NCBI RefSeq assembly: GCF_024746795.1
Contig: NZ_CP080524.1
Span: 4,628,001-4,692,000, forward strand
Reading direction: 5' to 3'
From: Mesorhizobium sp. AR10
GTDB taxonomy: Bacteria; Pseudomonadota; Alphaproteobacteria; Rhizobiales; Rhizobiaceae
DNA: 64,000 bases
This document shows, piece after piece, positions 56,249 through 64,000 of this stretch (its first letter is position 1; each line of letters starts with the position of its first letter). The notes beneath the pieces are model-generated. The model ran no database searches and had not been told where the DNA came from. It saw nothing but the letters and a program-made list of their open reading frames with translations. The position numbers and the translations under genes were made by a program.

Positions 56249-56710
56249 ATGACCGTCACCAAAGACCTCACCCAGCTCGGCGCACACGTCGAGACGCCAC
56301 AGAGCCCCGAAACAGCGATCCTGGAGACCGTGCCGTTTGCGCGCGGCGACGGGCCACCGGCCATCGTGCGCTTCGTCTGCCCGGAATTCACATCGCTCTG
56401 TCCGGTCACCGGCCAGCCGGATTTCGCCCATATCGTCATCGACTATGCGCCCGATACGCTCTTGGTGGAATCGAAGTCGCTCAAGCTGTTCATGACCTCG
56501 TTTCGCAACCATGGCGCCTTCCATGAAGAGTGCACCGTCATGATCGGCCGCCGCATTGTGGCCGCGACCAAGCCCTTGTGGTTGCGCATTGGCGGCTATT
56601 GGTATCCGCGCGGCGGCATTCCGATCGACGTGTTCTGGCAGACCGGCGCGCCGCCGGAAGGCGCCTGGCTGCCCGACACCGGTGTCGCACCCTATCGCGG
56701 GCGCGGCTGA
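56249..56710 (+). CDS. queF: NADPH-dependent 7-cyano-7-deazaguanine reductase (preQ1 synthase)
   Basis: A 153-residue QueF of the short type. The catalytic Cys51 is in [13 protein letters not shown] with Asp58. The family motif ESKSLKLF is at 74-81, followed by [13 protein letters not shown]. It reduces preQ0 to preQ1 for queuosine in tRNA. It is a single gene, between two unrelated leftward genes, preceded by the double repeat. Confidence 0.96.
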   Translation: MTVTKDLTQLGAHVETPQSPETAILETVPFARGDGPPAIVRFVCPEFTSLCPVTGQPDFAHIVIDYAPDTLLVESKSLKLFMTSFRNHGAFHEECTVMIGRRIVAATKPLWLRIGGYWYPRGGIPIDVFWQTGAPPEGAWLPDTGVAPYRGRG

Positions 56711-56739
56711 GCGAGAACGTTTGAACGACCGATATTGCA

Positions 56740-57924
56740 TCAATTCAACGGCAAGCGCCGGTAGCGGCCAGGGTTGTTGGGGTCGCTGAAATGGCCCATC
56801 GGCCCGTGCTCGGCGAAATGCTGGGACCAGCGTTTCATCGCGGCGGCGTCGAGATCGACGCCGAGGCCATTGCCCTCCGGCACGCGCACCGTGTTGCCGG
56901 TCTGGCGGAACGGTCCGCCCTTGATGACGTCGCCAATCTGCCAGGCAAACAGCGACTGCGATGCTTCGGTGATCCACTGCGTCGCCGCCACGACATGCAG
57001 GTAGGCCGATGTCATGATGCCGAGATCGTTCGAGTAGCACCAGAACCCCTTGCCCATAGCCTCGCAGGCGGCGATGAACTTCAGGGTTTTTGACAGTCCG
57101 CCGAGGGCCGCGAAATTGCAGACGAAATAATCCGGGGCGCCGAGCGCGACCGCCCGTCTCAGGTCTGGAGTGTGCGTTGAGAACGGAATGCGCGAATGCT
57201 GGCGAAGTGCGGCCATCTCCTCGAAGGTGGCGACCGGATCCTCATAGTTGCGGATGTTGAACGGCTCGATCTCGCGCAGCACCCAGCGCGCCGTGGTCAG
57301 CGACCATTGCATGTTGGAATCGAGCCTGATCTGTGCCTTTTCACCCAGCGCCTCGCGCAGCATGCGCACGGTCCTGATTTCGAGCTGCGGATCGCCCATG
57401 ATCAGCTTGCCCTCGAAGATCGTCGAGCCGTGCTGCTCGCGCATCTTCAGGCAATAGTCGACGATCGCCTCCGACGTCATCTCACCGCCCGCGCCATTCT
57501 GTGCGGCGCGAAAGGAGAAATATTCGGAAAACGGAATGTCCTTGCGCACCGCGCCGCCGAGCAGCTTGTAGAGCGGCATGCCGAAGACCTTGCCTCTGAT
57601 ATCCCACAGCGCCAGTTCGACGGCGCCGAACGCCACGGAGGCGGCATTCTCGCCGGTGTTGGCGGTGATCTGCCACGGCGGCACGCAGCGCGCCTCGCAG
57701 TCGGCAAGGTCGAGCGGATCGGCGCCGATCAGTGCCGGCGCGATCTCGGCCTTGATCACCTCGCCAAAATGCCACCATGGCGCCTCACCCAGTCCGACCA
57801 CGCCTTCGTCGGTCTCGACCTCGACGATCGACTTCGAGGCACCGCCATAGAGACCGGCCGTCCACCAGAACGGCGCGTCGAGCGGGACATTGACATGGGT
57901 GACGCGGATGTTGGTGATCTTCAT
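56740..57924 (-). CDS. Enolase-superfamily enzyme (mandelate racemase/muconate lactonizing type)
   Basis: A 394-residue enzyme of the enolase superfamily. The N-terminal capping domain begins MKITNIRVTHVNVPLDAPFW; the barrel has FEGKLIMGD (base region), metal ligands expected in IRLDSNMQW and IRNYEDPV, and CYSNDLGIMTSAYLHV near 310-325. The pattern is nearest to acid-sugar dehydratases, but the product cannot be assigned. GGGAAGCG precedes the ATG, 7 bp after the second DUF3828-like gene. It is the last gene of the operon headed by the MttB-type gene. Confidence 0.85.
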   Translation of the reverse strand: MKITNIRVTHVNVPLDAPFWWTAGLYGGASKSIVEVETDEGVVGLGEAPWWHFGEVIKAEIAPALIGADPLDLADCEARCVPPWQITANTGENAASVAFGAVELALWDIRGKVFGMPLYKLLGGAVRKDIPFSEYFSFRAAQNGAGGEMTSEAIVDYCLKMREQHGSTIFEGKLIMGDPQLEIRTVRMLREALGEKAQIRLDSNMQWSLTTARWVLREIEPFNIRNYEDPVATFEEMAALRQHSRIPFSTHTPDLRRAVALGAPDYFVCNFAALGGLSKTLKFIAACEAMGKGFWCYSNDLGIMTSAYLHVVAATQWITEASQSLFAWQIGDVIKGGPFRQTGNTVRVPEGNGLGVDLDAAAMKRWSQHFAEHGPMGHFSDPNNPGRYRRLPLN

Positions 57925-57931
57925 CGCTTCC

Positions 57932-58492
57932 CTATTCGCACTGATATTGGCTGAGCGCCCATTCGCCGGTCACCGACAAAAGGTCCGTGATCTTCCAGTC
58001 GCCATCGACCTTCCTGAACTTCCATTCCAGACGGTGCGCATTGCCGGCAACGACGAAGGCGACGATGACCTTGGCCTGATCGCCATTGATCGCTTCCAAA
58101 GTCTTCAGGCTCTTGTCGATCTCGCCCTTGTCATAGTCTGCATTGTCGAGCGCCATGTTGGGATCGAGGCATTCGCCCTGTCCCGATTTGCGCAGCGCGT
58201 CGCTCTTGTCGAGCACTGACTTGGCGGGATCGATGAAATGGCTGCGCTCGGCCGGATCGAGCTCGAGCCCGACCTGACCGTAAAACGGCCTGACCACAGC
58301 TGTCGGCGATCCTGGTTGTATGGGTGCTGCCGGCGCGTCCGACGGCGGCGGCCATCCGACCGGTGGCGTTGCTGGTTCCGCCGCCTCGCCAGGTACGTTT
58401 GCCGGCGGCGCACCGAACAGGCCCTGAGCGGTGGCGCTGCTCGCCGTCAGCAGGCACACGGCCGCCAGCGCCAGGAGACGGCAACGGGCCAC
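57932..58492 (-). CDS. Secreted DUF3828-like protein (paralog 2)
   Basis: A 186-residue protein. A signal peptide (LLALAAVCLLTASSATAQG) precedes a Pro/Ala-rich linker and a DUF3828-like domain. The core reads YDKGEIDKSLKTLEAINGDQ, then RLEWKFRKVDGDWKITDLLS and a Cys near the end (QYQCE). The start is GTG 8 bases after GGAG, just beyond the previous stop. It is clearly a relative of the gene upstream. The role is unknown; it should be periplasmic. Confidence 0.75.
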   Translation of the reverse strand: MARCRLLALAAVCLLTASSATAQGLFGAPPANVPGEAAEPATPPVGWPPPSDAPAAPIQPGSPTAVVRPFYGQVGLELDPAERSHFIDPAKSVLDKSDALRKSGQGECLDPNMALDNADYDKGEIDKSLKTLEAINGDQAKVIVAFVVAGNAHRLEWKFRKVDGDWKITDLLSVTGEWALSQYQCE

Positions 58493-58496
58493 GGCA

Positions 58497-58976
58497 TCAC
58501 TCCGGAGTCTGACCGGCCATGCATTCCAGCGCGCTGAGCGTCCAGCCGCTGGATTTGGAAGCGATGTCGGCGACCTTCCATTTGCCGTCGACCTTCTTCA
58601 GTGACCAGACCATTTCACGTTTGGAATCATCGCCTTCGGGGAAAAGGTTGAAGGTCACGGTCACGCTGGCGCTGTCGCCATCGACCGCTTCGGACAGCTT
58701 AAGTGTCTTGGCGACGGTCTTCTCGTCATAGTCCTGCGCGTCGAGACCGGGGGCGAAGTCGATACAAGGCACCTCGTCCGGCTTGTTCTTCTGCGCCTGG
58801 TCGTTGAGGTCGAAAAGCTTGGTCACCGGCTCGGTGAAACGGTCGCGGTATTTCGCGTCGGGCTCGAACTTGACCTCGGGTACATAGAAGAACTTCACCG
58901 CATTGGATGCCGGCCCGGCCAGGGCGGCCGCAGGCGCTGCGATCGAGAGGGCGGTAACAATCGCTGTCAGTCTCAT
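58497..58976 (-). CDS. Secreted DUF3828-like protein (paralog 1)
   Basis: A 159-residue protein with a signal peptide (RLTAIVTALSIAAPAAALAG) and a domain matching the next gene: QDYDEKTVAKTLKLSEAVDG, MVWSLKKVDGKWKVADIASK and a late Cys (LECMAG). The ATG at 58976 follows GGAG; the frame opens 16 codons earlier without a signal peptide. An internal Cys (VPCIDF) has a counterpart in the paralog (GECLDP), so a disulfide is possible. It lies between the MttB-type gene (34 bp) and its paralog. Confidence 0.75.
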   Translation of the reverse strand: MRLTAIVTALSIAAPAAALAGPASNAVKFFYVPEVKFEPDAKYRDRFTEPVTKLFDLNDQAQKNKPDEVPCIDFAPGLDAQDYDEKTVAKTLKLSEAVDGDSASVTVTFNLFPEGDDSKREMVWSLKKVDGKWKVADIASKSSGWTLSALECMAGQTPE

Positions 58977-59010
58977 GCAGAATCTCCGGAGCTTTGGTGG
59001 CGTGACTTGA

Positions 59011-60579
59011 TCAATACCACGCATCCTGCATCCCGGCTTTTTTGCGGTCCATAAAATCCTGCAGCGCCTCGTCTACGCCCAGGTCGAGCGGCGGCGCCTG
59101 GTATTCGGCCAGCGCCTTCTTCCAGCGCCGGTTGGCGCGGATGGCGGCGTCTTCGGACCCAGCGGCCTGCCATTTCTCGTAGGGCTCGTTGTCGGCGATT
59201 TCCGAATCCCAGAATGCCGTCTCGTAATTGGCCAAGGTATGAGCGGAGCCGAAGAAGTGGCTGCCCGGCCCGACCTCCCTGAAAGCCTCCAGCGCCAGCT
59301 GGTTATCGTCGACCTTGACGCCGTCGAGATAGGTGTGCAGCGCGCCGCAGAAATCCGCGTCCATGACGAATTTTTCGTAGGACATCGACAACAGACCGTC
59401 GAGGAAGCCGGCCGAATGCAGGATGAAGTTGGCGCCGCAATGCACCGCCGCCAGCATCGACATGGTGCCTTCATTCATCGCATGGGCGTCGGGCAGCTTC
59501 GAGGTGGTGAAATTGCCGGAGCAGCGCAGCGGCAGGTTCAGCCGCCGCGCCAATTGGCCGATGACCATCGAGCCGATTGCCGGTTCCGGTGTGCCGAAGG
59601 TCGGCGATCCCGAGCGCAGCGACATCGAGGAGAGAAAATTGCCGAAGATAACCGGCGCGCCCGGTCGTTCGAGCTGGGTCAGCGCGCAGCCGGCCATGGT
59701 TTCGGCCAGCGACTGGGCAATGGCGCCGGCATTGGTCACCGGGCCCATCGCGCCGCCGAGAATGAACGGCACGATCACCGCCGCCTGGTTGGCGCGGGCA
59801 TAAGCGCGCAGCGCCGTGGTCATCGTCGCGTCCCAGACCAGCGGCGAGTTGACGTTGACATTGCCGAGAATGACGCAGTTGCGGTCGACGAAATCGTGGC
59901 CGAAGACGATGCGCGCCATGTCGATCGAATCCTCGGCACGGCTCTCCGCCGTCACCGAGCCCATGAAGCCGCGGTCCGAATATTTGATGTGGCTGTAGAC
60001 CATGTCGAGGTGGCGCTTGTTGACCGGCACGTCGACCGGCTCGCAAATGGTGCCGCCGGAATGGTGCAGCCAGGGCGAGGACTGCGCCAGCTTCACGAAG
60101 TTGCGGAAATCCTCGATCGTGCCGTAGCGGCGGCCCTTGTCGATATCCATGACGAAGGGCGAGCCATAGGCCGGCGAGAAGACGACGCTCTTGCCGCCGA
60201 TCTCGACTGAATTGGCTGGGTTGCGCGCATGCTGGGTAAAGCTGGCCGGTGCGGTCTTCAGGATCTCACGCAGCATGCCCGGCTCGAACTTGACCAGCAC
60301 ACCGTCGATATCGGCCCCTGCCCGCTTCCAGTGCGCCAAGGCCACCGGATCGTCGCGGAACTCGATGCCGATCTCGGCCAGGATGCGGTCGGCCGTCGCC
60401 TCGATGCGCAGCAGATTTTCCTCCGACAGAATGTCGTAGGTCGGGATGTTGCGGATAATGTAGGGCCGGCCGAGCCCTTCCGAGCCGTGCGAACGCAGTT
60501 CGCGCCGCGCCACGCGCCCGCCGCCGCGCTCGCGGCGTTTGACTGGTTCGGTCGTCGTGTCGGCGGCCGGTGCGTTCAT
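59011..60579 (-). CDS. MttB-family methyltransferase, non-pyrrolysine type (COG5598)
   Basis: A 522-residue protein of the trimethylamine/glycine-betaine methyltransferase superfamily. Motifs include IEFRDDPVALAHWKRAGADI, SSPWLHHSGGTICEPVDVPV, NVNSPLVWDATMTTALRAYA and GSPTFGTPEPAIGSMVIGQL. There is no in-frame amber codon, so no pyrrolysine; such members use other quaternary amines. Known relatives pass the methyl group to a corrinoid protein, but none is encoded nearby. GGAG precedes the ATG. It heads an operon with two DUF3828-like genes and an enolase-superfamily gene, and is divergent from a LysR regulator. Confidence 0.88.
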   Translation of the reverse strand: MNAPAADTTTEPVKRRERGGGRVARRELRSHGSEGLGRPYIIRNIPTYDILSEENLLRIEATADRILAEIGIEFRDDPVALAHWKRAGADIDGVLVKFEPGMLREILKTAPASFTQHARNPANSVEIGGKSVVFSPAYGSPFVMDIDKGRRYGTIEDFRNFVKLAQSSPWLHHSGGTICEPVDVPVNKRHLDMVYSHIKYSDRGFMGSVTAESRAEDSIDMARIVFGHDFVDRNCVILGNVNVNSPLVWDATMTTALRAYARANQAAVIVPFILGGAMGPVTNAGAIAQSLAETMAGCALTQLERPGAPVIFGNFLSSMSLRSGSPTFGTPEPAIGSMVIGQLARRLNLPLRCSGNFTTSKLPDAHAMNEGTMSMLAAVHCGANFILHSAGFLDGLLSMSYEKFVMDADFCGALHTYLDGVKVDDNQLALEAFREVGPGSHFFGSAHTLANYETAFWDSEIADNEPYEKWQAAGSEDAAIRANRRWKKALAEYQAPPLDLGVDEALQDFMDRKKAGMQDAWY

Positions 60580-60658
60580 GGAAACTCCATCCTCCCAGAG
60601 CCAGTCAATCTAGCGGGACAAAATATGGCTGTGACGCTGGAAAATCCTGATCTCTTGT

Positions 60659-60673
60659 ATAAGCTCAACTTAT
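60659..60673. promoter_or_regulatory. Palindrome overlapping the LysR start codon
   Basis: ATAAG-N5-CTTAT (60659-60673) overlaps the start codon of the LysR gene in the gap facing the MttB-type gene. LysR regulators often bind such dyads to repress themselves and control a divergent operon. The motif is short. Confidence 0.4.
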
Positions 60674-61574
60674 GCGAAGCCTGCGCCATCTTCTGCCCTC
60701 CGCCGGCAGCCTGATCGTTTTCGAGGCCGCCGGCCGGCTGTCGAGCTTTACCGCCGCCGGGCGGGAGCTCGGCATGACGCAGGCCGCCGTGTCTTATGCG
60801 ATCCGTGGACTTGAGGAGCAGCTCGGCGCCAAGCTCTTCCAGCGCCGCCATCGACAAGTCAGCCTTACCGAAGCCGGCGACCGCTTTCATGCCGACGTTT
60901 CGCTCGGCCTGTCGCACATCCGCAAGTCGGCGGAGGATCTACGCCAGATCGCCGTCGGCGCCCATGTGACGCTCGCGGCCTCCACGGCTTTCGCCTCGTT
61001 CTGGATGATGCCGCGCCTGCAGCAGTTTCGCGACGAATTGCCCGGCATCGACCTGCGCATCCAGACCGCCGACCGCGATCTCGACATCATCGCCGAAGAC
61101 ATTCCGCTCGGCATTCGCGGCGGCGAGCCGAGGGAGTGGCCGGACTATCATTCGCTGCCGCTGGCCGACGAGGAAATATTCCCGGTTGCCGGCGCGAGCT
61201 ATGTGGCGCGCTTCGGGCTGCCCGAGGCCGTCGAGGACCTTCCGGCACACCGGCTGATCCATCTCGAAGAGCCGTTTCGCGAGGCCGCGAGCTGGGACGA
61301 GTGGTTCGCCTCGGCCGGAGCCGATATCACCGATGCCGGGCGCGGCTTGCGCATCAACGACTATGCGCTGGTGATCCAGGCGGTGATGGAAGGGCAAGGC
61401 ATTGCGCTCGGGTGGGGTCACCTCGCCGAGCGGCTTTTGGCGTCAGGACTGCTGGTGCGCGTCACCGGCCACACGATGACAACCGGCAAGGGTTTTCACA
61501 TCATCTGGTCGAAGAACCGGGAGCTCAGCGAAAACGCCCGCAAGGTGCGCGACTGGCTCGCTGCGCAGGCGTGA
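60672..61574 (+). CDS. LysR-family transcriptional regulator (GcvA-like)
   Basis: A 300-residue regulator. The N-terminal helix-turn-helix reads FEAAGRLSSFTAAGRELGMT then AVSYAIRGLEEQLGAKLFQR. The C-terminal ligand domain has HVTLAASTAFASFWMMPRLQ and DIIAEDIPLGIRGG, resembling GcvA. It is divergent from the MttB-type operon by about 90 bp and is the natural candidate regulator. No clear Shine-Dalgarno precedes the ATG. Confidence 0.92.
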   Translation: MRSLRHLLPSAGSLIVFEAAGRLSSFTAAGRELGMTQAAVSYAIRGLEEQLGAKLFQRRHRQVSLTEAGDRFHADVSLGLSHIRKSAEDLRQIAVGAHVTLAASTAFASFWMMPRLQQFRDELPGIDLRIQTADRDLDIIAEDIPLGIRGGEPREWPDYHSLPLADEEIFPVAGASYVARFGLPEAVEDLPAHRLIHLEEPFREAASWDEWFASAGADITDAGRGLRINDYALVIQAVMEGQGIALGWGHLAERLLASGLLVRVTGHTMTTGKGFHIIWSKNRELSENARKVRDWLAAQA

Positions 61575-61771
61575 GTTGGTTCCACTCGCTTGCTGACCTG
61601 ACGGCGTCGCTCTTTTCAGAAGAATGGAATGAGGGCATGATTTCTTTATTTCATAGTCTTTGTGTCGCCAGTTGAAACACTCCACCCAACGGATTGTACT
61701 GGCGATTGTTGTAGTGTCGCTTGGGCAGGGGCTGGCCGCTACGCGACGCGGGCGAGAGGCACATATCAATC

Positions 61772-62860
61772 ATGGTCGACAGTTTTTCCGACAGCTATGC
61801 CGAAGCACGGGACAAGTTTCTTGCCGCCGCTCGCGATGCCGAAGCGCGCATCCACAGCTATGGGCGCGACGACCTCAAGGGAAAGGATGGCGAGCGTCTC
61901 GTCTGCGATGTCGCTGTGCTCGGCACCGACGACGCCGATCGCGCGGCGATCGTCATCACTGGGACCCACGGAGCCGAAGGCTACTGTGCCTCCGCCATCC
62001 TGCATCGCTGGCTGGCGTCGCGAGCTGCCGACGTTGATCTGAAAGACCTCAAGATCGTGCTCGTGCATGCCATTAATCCCTGGGCGTTCTCCCATAAAAC
62101 TCGGGCGACCGAAAACAATGTCGACCTCAACCGAAATTTTCTGCCGGCCGGTTCGACCTACGGTCGCCAGAATCCTTCCTACGACAAGCTGGTTCCTTTC
62201 CTGCATGCCGATGGACTCCATGCTCGTGACGAGCTCGCCGCGCATCTGGCCTACAAGAGCTTTCTCGATGAGCACGGCTGGCACATCGAGAACGAGGCGT
62301 GGGCCGGCCAAGGCCACCGCCCGGACGGCATCTTCTACACTGGAAACGGGCCGGAATGGGCTAATCGCATCTTCCGCGGAATCGTCAACGAACACCTCGG
62401 CGCCACGAAGACCATCGGGTTCATCGACTGGCACACCTGCATCGGACGTTTCGGCGAGATCGCATATCTGATCTTCGACGAAGAAGGCACTCCGGAACAC
62501 AAGGCTGCTGCCGGCTGGTGGAGTCGCGGCGAAGGAGACAGACACGCCTTCAATGCCGGTGCCGTGCCCAGATATGAAGGCCTTCTCTGCAAGGCGATCC
62601 GTCAGGAATTGCCGGCGTCGAGGATCGCCGGCGCCGTCATCGAGTTTGGAACCGTCGACGAATATACTCTGTTCCGGGCCGACCGCCTGGACCGCTGGCT
62701 GCGGTCGGAAGGCCGCGACGATCCGGATCATGACCTGCTTCGCGAGGATTATTTGAACGTCTGTTGTCCACGCGACACTGCCTGGCGACGATATGTGCTT
62801 GCTGAAGGCCCGGCTGTCATGGACCGGCTGATTGACGGAGTGCTCGCCTGGCGGGAATGA
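61772..62860 (+). CDS. DUF2817 (M14-carboxypeptidase-like) protein
   Basis: A 362-residue protein. The zinc-type motif GTHGAEGY carries His66 and Glu69; NNVDLNRNFL, FIDWHTCIG (third metal His) and VIEFGTVDEYTLFRADRL follow. The fold is that of M14 metallopeptidases/succinylglutamate desuccinylase relatives. The ATG at 61772 is preferred; the frame opens 17 codons earlier. It has no signal peptide. The 197 bp before it (61575-61771) hold no gene I can support. The substrate is unknown. Confidence 0.85.
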   Translation: MVDSFSDSYAEARDKFLAAARDAEARIHSYGRDDLKGKDGERLVCDVAVLGTDDADRAAIVITGTHGAEGYCASAILHRWLASRAADVDLKDLKIVLVHAINPWAFSHKTRATENNVDLNRNFLPAGSTYGRQNPSYDKLVPFLHADGLHARDELAAHLAYKSFLDEHGWHIENEAWAGQGHRPDGIFYTGNGPEWANRIFRGIVNEHLGATKTIGFIDWHTCIGRFGEIAYLIFDEEGTPEHKAAAGWWSRGEGDRHAFNAGAVPRYEGLLCKAIRQELPASRIAGAVIEFGTVDEYTLFRADRLDRWLRSEGRDDPDHDLLREDYLNVCCPRDTAWRRYVLAEGPAVMDRLIDGVLAWRE

Positions 62861-62920
62861 GCCGTCGAATCCATATCCAGTCCTTGCACGCGGTGGCACG
62901 AATCCGTGTAAGATGCCCTC

Positions 62921-64000
62921 ATGCCCATCCGTCAGCTTTCCGAAACGATGATCAACCAGATCGCCGCCGGCGAAGTCATCGAGCGTCCCGCAAGCGTGGT
63001 CAAGGAACTGGTCGAGAATGCGCTTGATGCTGGCGCAAGCAGAGTCGAGATCGTCACCGCCGGCGGCGGGCTGAACCTGATCCGCGTCACCGACGACGGC
63101 TCGGGCATTCCCGAACAGGAGTTGTCGCTGGCGATCGCGCGCCACTGCACCTCGAAGCTTGCCGAGAACATTCACGACATCCGCTCGCTCGGCTTTCGCG
63201 GCGAGGCGCTGCCGTCGATCGGCTCGGTGGCGCGGCTGTCGATCCGCTCGCGCACCGCATCGGGCGACAGTGCCGCCGAGATCGGCATCGAGGGCGGCCG
63301 CGTTTCCGCCGTCAAACCGGCGGCGGCCAATCGCGGCACCACGGTCGAGGTGCGCGACCTGTTCTTCGCCACGCCGGCGCGGCTCAAATTCATGAAGGGC
63401 GAGCGCGCCGAAAGCTCGGCCACCAGCGACGTCATCAAGCGCATTGCCATCGCCTTCCCCGCCGTGCGCTTCACGCTGGCCGGCTCGGACCGCTCGACGC
63501 TGGAATTGCCGGCGACCGACGACAGCCCGGAAGGCCGCTTGCGCCGCGTTGCGCAAGTGATGGGCGCCGACTTTCCCGACAATTCCATTGCCATCGACGC
63601 CGTGCGCGACGATGTGCATCTCGCCGGTCACGTCTCGATCCCCTCCTTCAGCCGTGCCAACGCGCTGCAGCAATATGCCTATGTCAACGGACGGCCGGTG
63701 CGAGACAAGCTGATCGCCGGCGCCATCCGCGGCGCCTTCGCCGACGTTTTGCCGCGCGACCGTCATGCGGTCACCGTGCTGTTCCTGACGCTTGATCCGG
63801 CCATCGTCGACGTCAATGTCCACCCGGCCAAGGCCGATGTCCGTTTCCGCGATCCGGGACTGGTGCGCGGGTTGATCGTCGGCGCCATCCGCGAGGCGCT
63901 GGCCAATGCCGGCATCCGCGCCGCCACCACGGGTGCGGCCGGCATGATGGCGGCATTCCGGCCGGGTGCCGCATCCTATGCTCATGCCGGTCCGGCCAAC
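62921..64000 (+). CDS. mutL: DNA mismatch repair protein MutL, 3'-truncated by window edge
   Basis: The first 360 codons of MutL. The GHKL ATPase motifs are intact: [15 protein letters not shown] (catalytic Glu), [17 protein letters not shown] and [15 protein letters not shown]. The second subdomain has the [10 protein letters not shown] and [13 protein letters not shown] motifs. The C-terminal dimerisation domain lies beyond the window. MutL couples MutS mismatch recognition to repair. No in-frame stop is seen up to position 64000. Confidence 0.97.
   Translation, partial: MPIRQLSETMINQIAAGEVIERPASVVKELVENALDAGASRVEIVTAGGGLNLIRVTDDGSGIPEQELSLAIARHCTSKLAENIHDIRSLGFRGEALPSIGSVARLSIRSRTASGDSAAEIGIEGGRVSAVKPAAANRGTTVEVRDLFFATPARLKFMKGERAESSATSDVIKRIAIAFPAVRFTLAGSDRSTLELPATDDSPEGRLRRVAQVMGADFPDNSIAIDAVRDDVHLAGHVSIPSFSRANALQQYAYVNGRPVRDKLIAGAIRGAFADVLPRDRHAVTVLFLTLDPAIVDVNVHPAKADVRFRDPGLVRGLIVGAIREALANAGIRAATTGAAGMMAAFRPGAASYAHAGPAN

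Noticed and set aside
59011..60579. Possible pyrrolysine in the MttB-family gene
   Set aside because: No internal in-frame TAG; the gene is a single open frame to its stop, so it belongs to the non-pyrrolysine group.

Overview
The window is about 64 kb of GC-rich, densely coded DNA. It most resembles a chromosome of Mesorhizobium or a close relative (Rhizobiales). The reasons are the ndvA/ndvB cyclic beta-1,2-glucan genes, a short unimodular QueF, a divergent hut system with hutF and hutG, rhizobial-type palindromic intergenic repeats, and alpha-proteobacterial codon use. The genus is inferred from protein character only. I see no rRNA, tRNA, CRISPR array, transposase or integrase.

Layout. 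1-6.4 kb: the end of a peptide-type binding-protein gene, then a LacI regulator facing an amino-acid ABC transporter (binding protein plus a fused permease-ATPase) and a DadA-like oxidase, with twin palindromic operators between them. 6.4-7.6 kb: a small AT-richer insert with a two-helix membrane protein and a frameshifted DarG-like macrodomain gene. 7.6-16.2 kb: a TPR protein, a GPDPase-like membrane protein and a coupled DUF4129-DUF4350-MoxR-DUF58-SpoIIM-RDD operon. 16.2-19 kb: D-lyxose isomerase, a D-threonine-aldolase-like enzyme and an isolated ccmC. 19-29.7 kb: ndvA and the 8.6-kb ndvB.

30-38 kb: histidine utilization. hutI-hutH-hutG-hutU-hutD runs leftwards and hutF-hutC rightwards, around a perfect palindrome that is a good HutC operator candidate. 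38-41.5 kb: a repeat element, RidA and a zinc importer (ATPase with a His-rich tail, permease, binding protein). 41.6-48.3 kb: a TIGR01244-type protein, an Lrp/AsnC regulator facing hppD, and a tyrosine/homogentisate operon (hmgA, MBL hydrolase, FAA hydrolase, small membrane protein, DinB protein) facing a MarR regulator. 48.3-50.5 kb: tdh and a kbl gene broken by a one-base frameshift. 50.8-52.9 kb: a GGDEF-EAL protein. 53-61.6 kb: a degenerate HD-like protein, an N-methylproline-demethylase-like flavoprotein, queF behind two identical hairpin repeats, and a four-gene operon (MttB-family methyltransferase, two DUF3828-like secreted proteins, an enolase-superfamily enzyme) divergent from a LysR regulator. 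61.7-64 kb: a DUF2817 protein and the start of mutL.

Most of the window is catabolic and transport capacity for amino acids (histidine, tyrosine, threonine, possibly N-methylated amines), each block beside its own regulator. The items most worth following up are the MttB/enolase/DUF3828 block, the DinB protein inside a homogentisate operon that has no maiA, the macrodomain relic without its toxin, the kbl frameshift, and the twin LacI operators.
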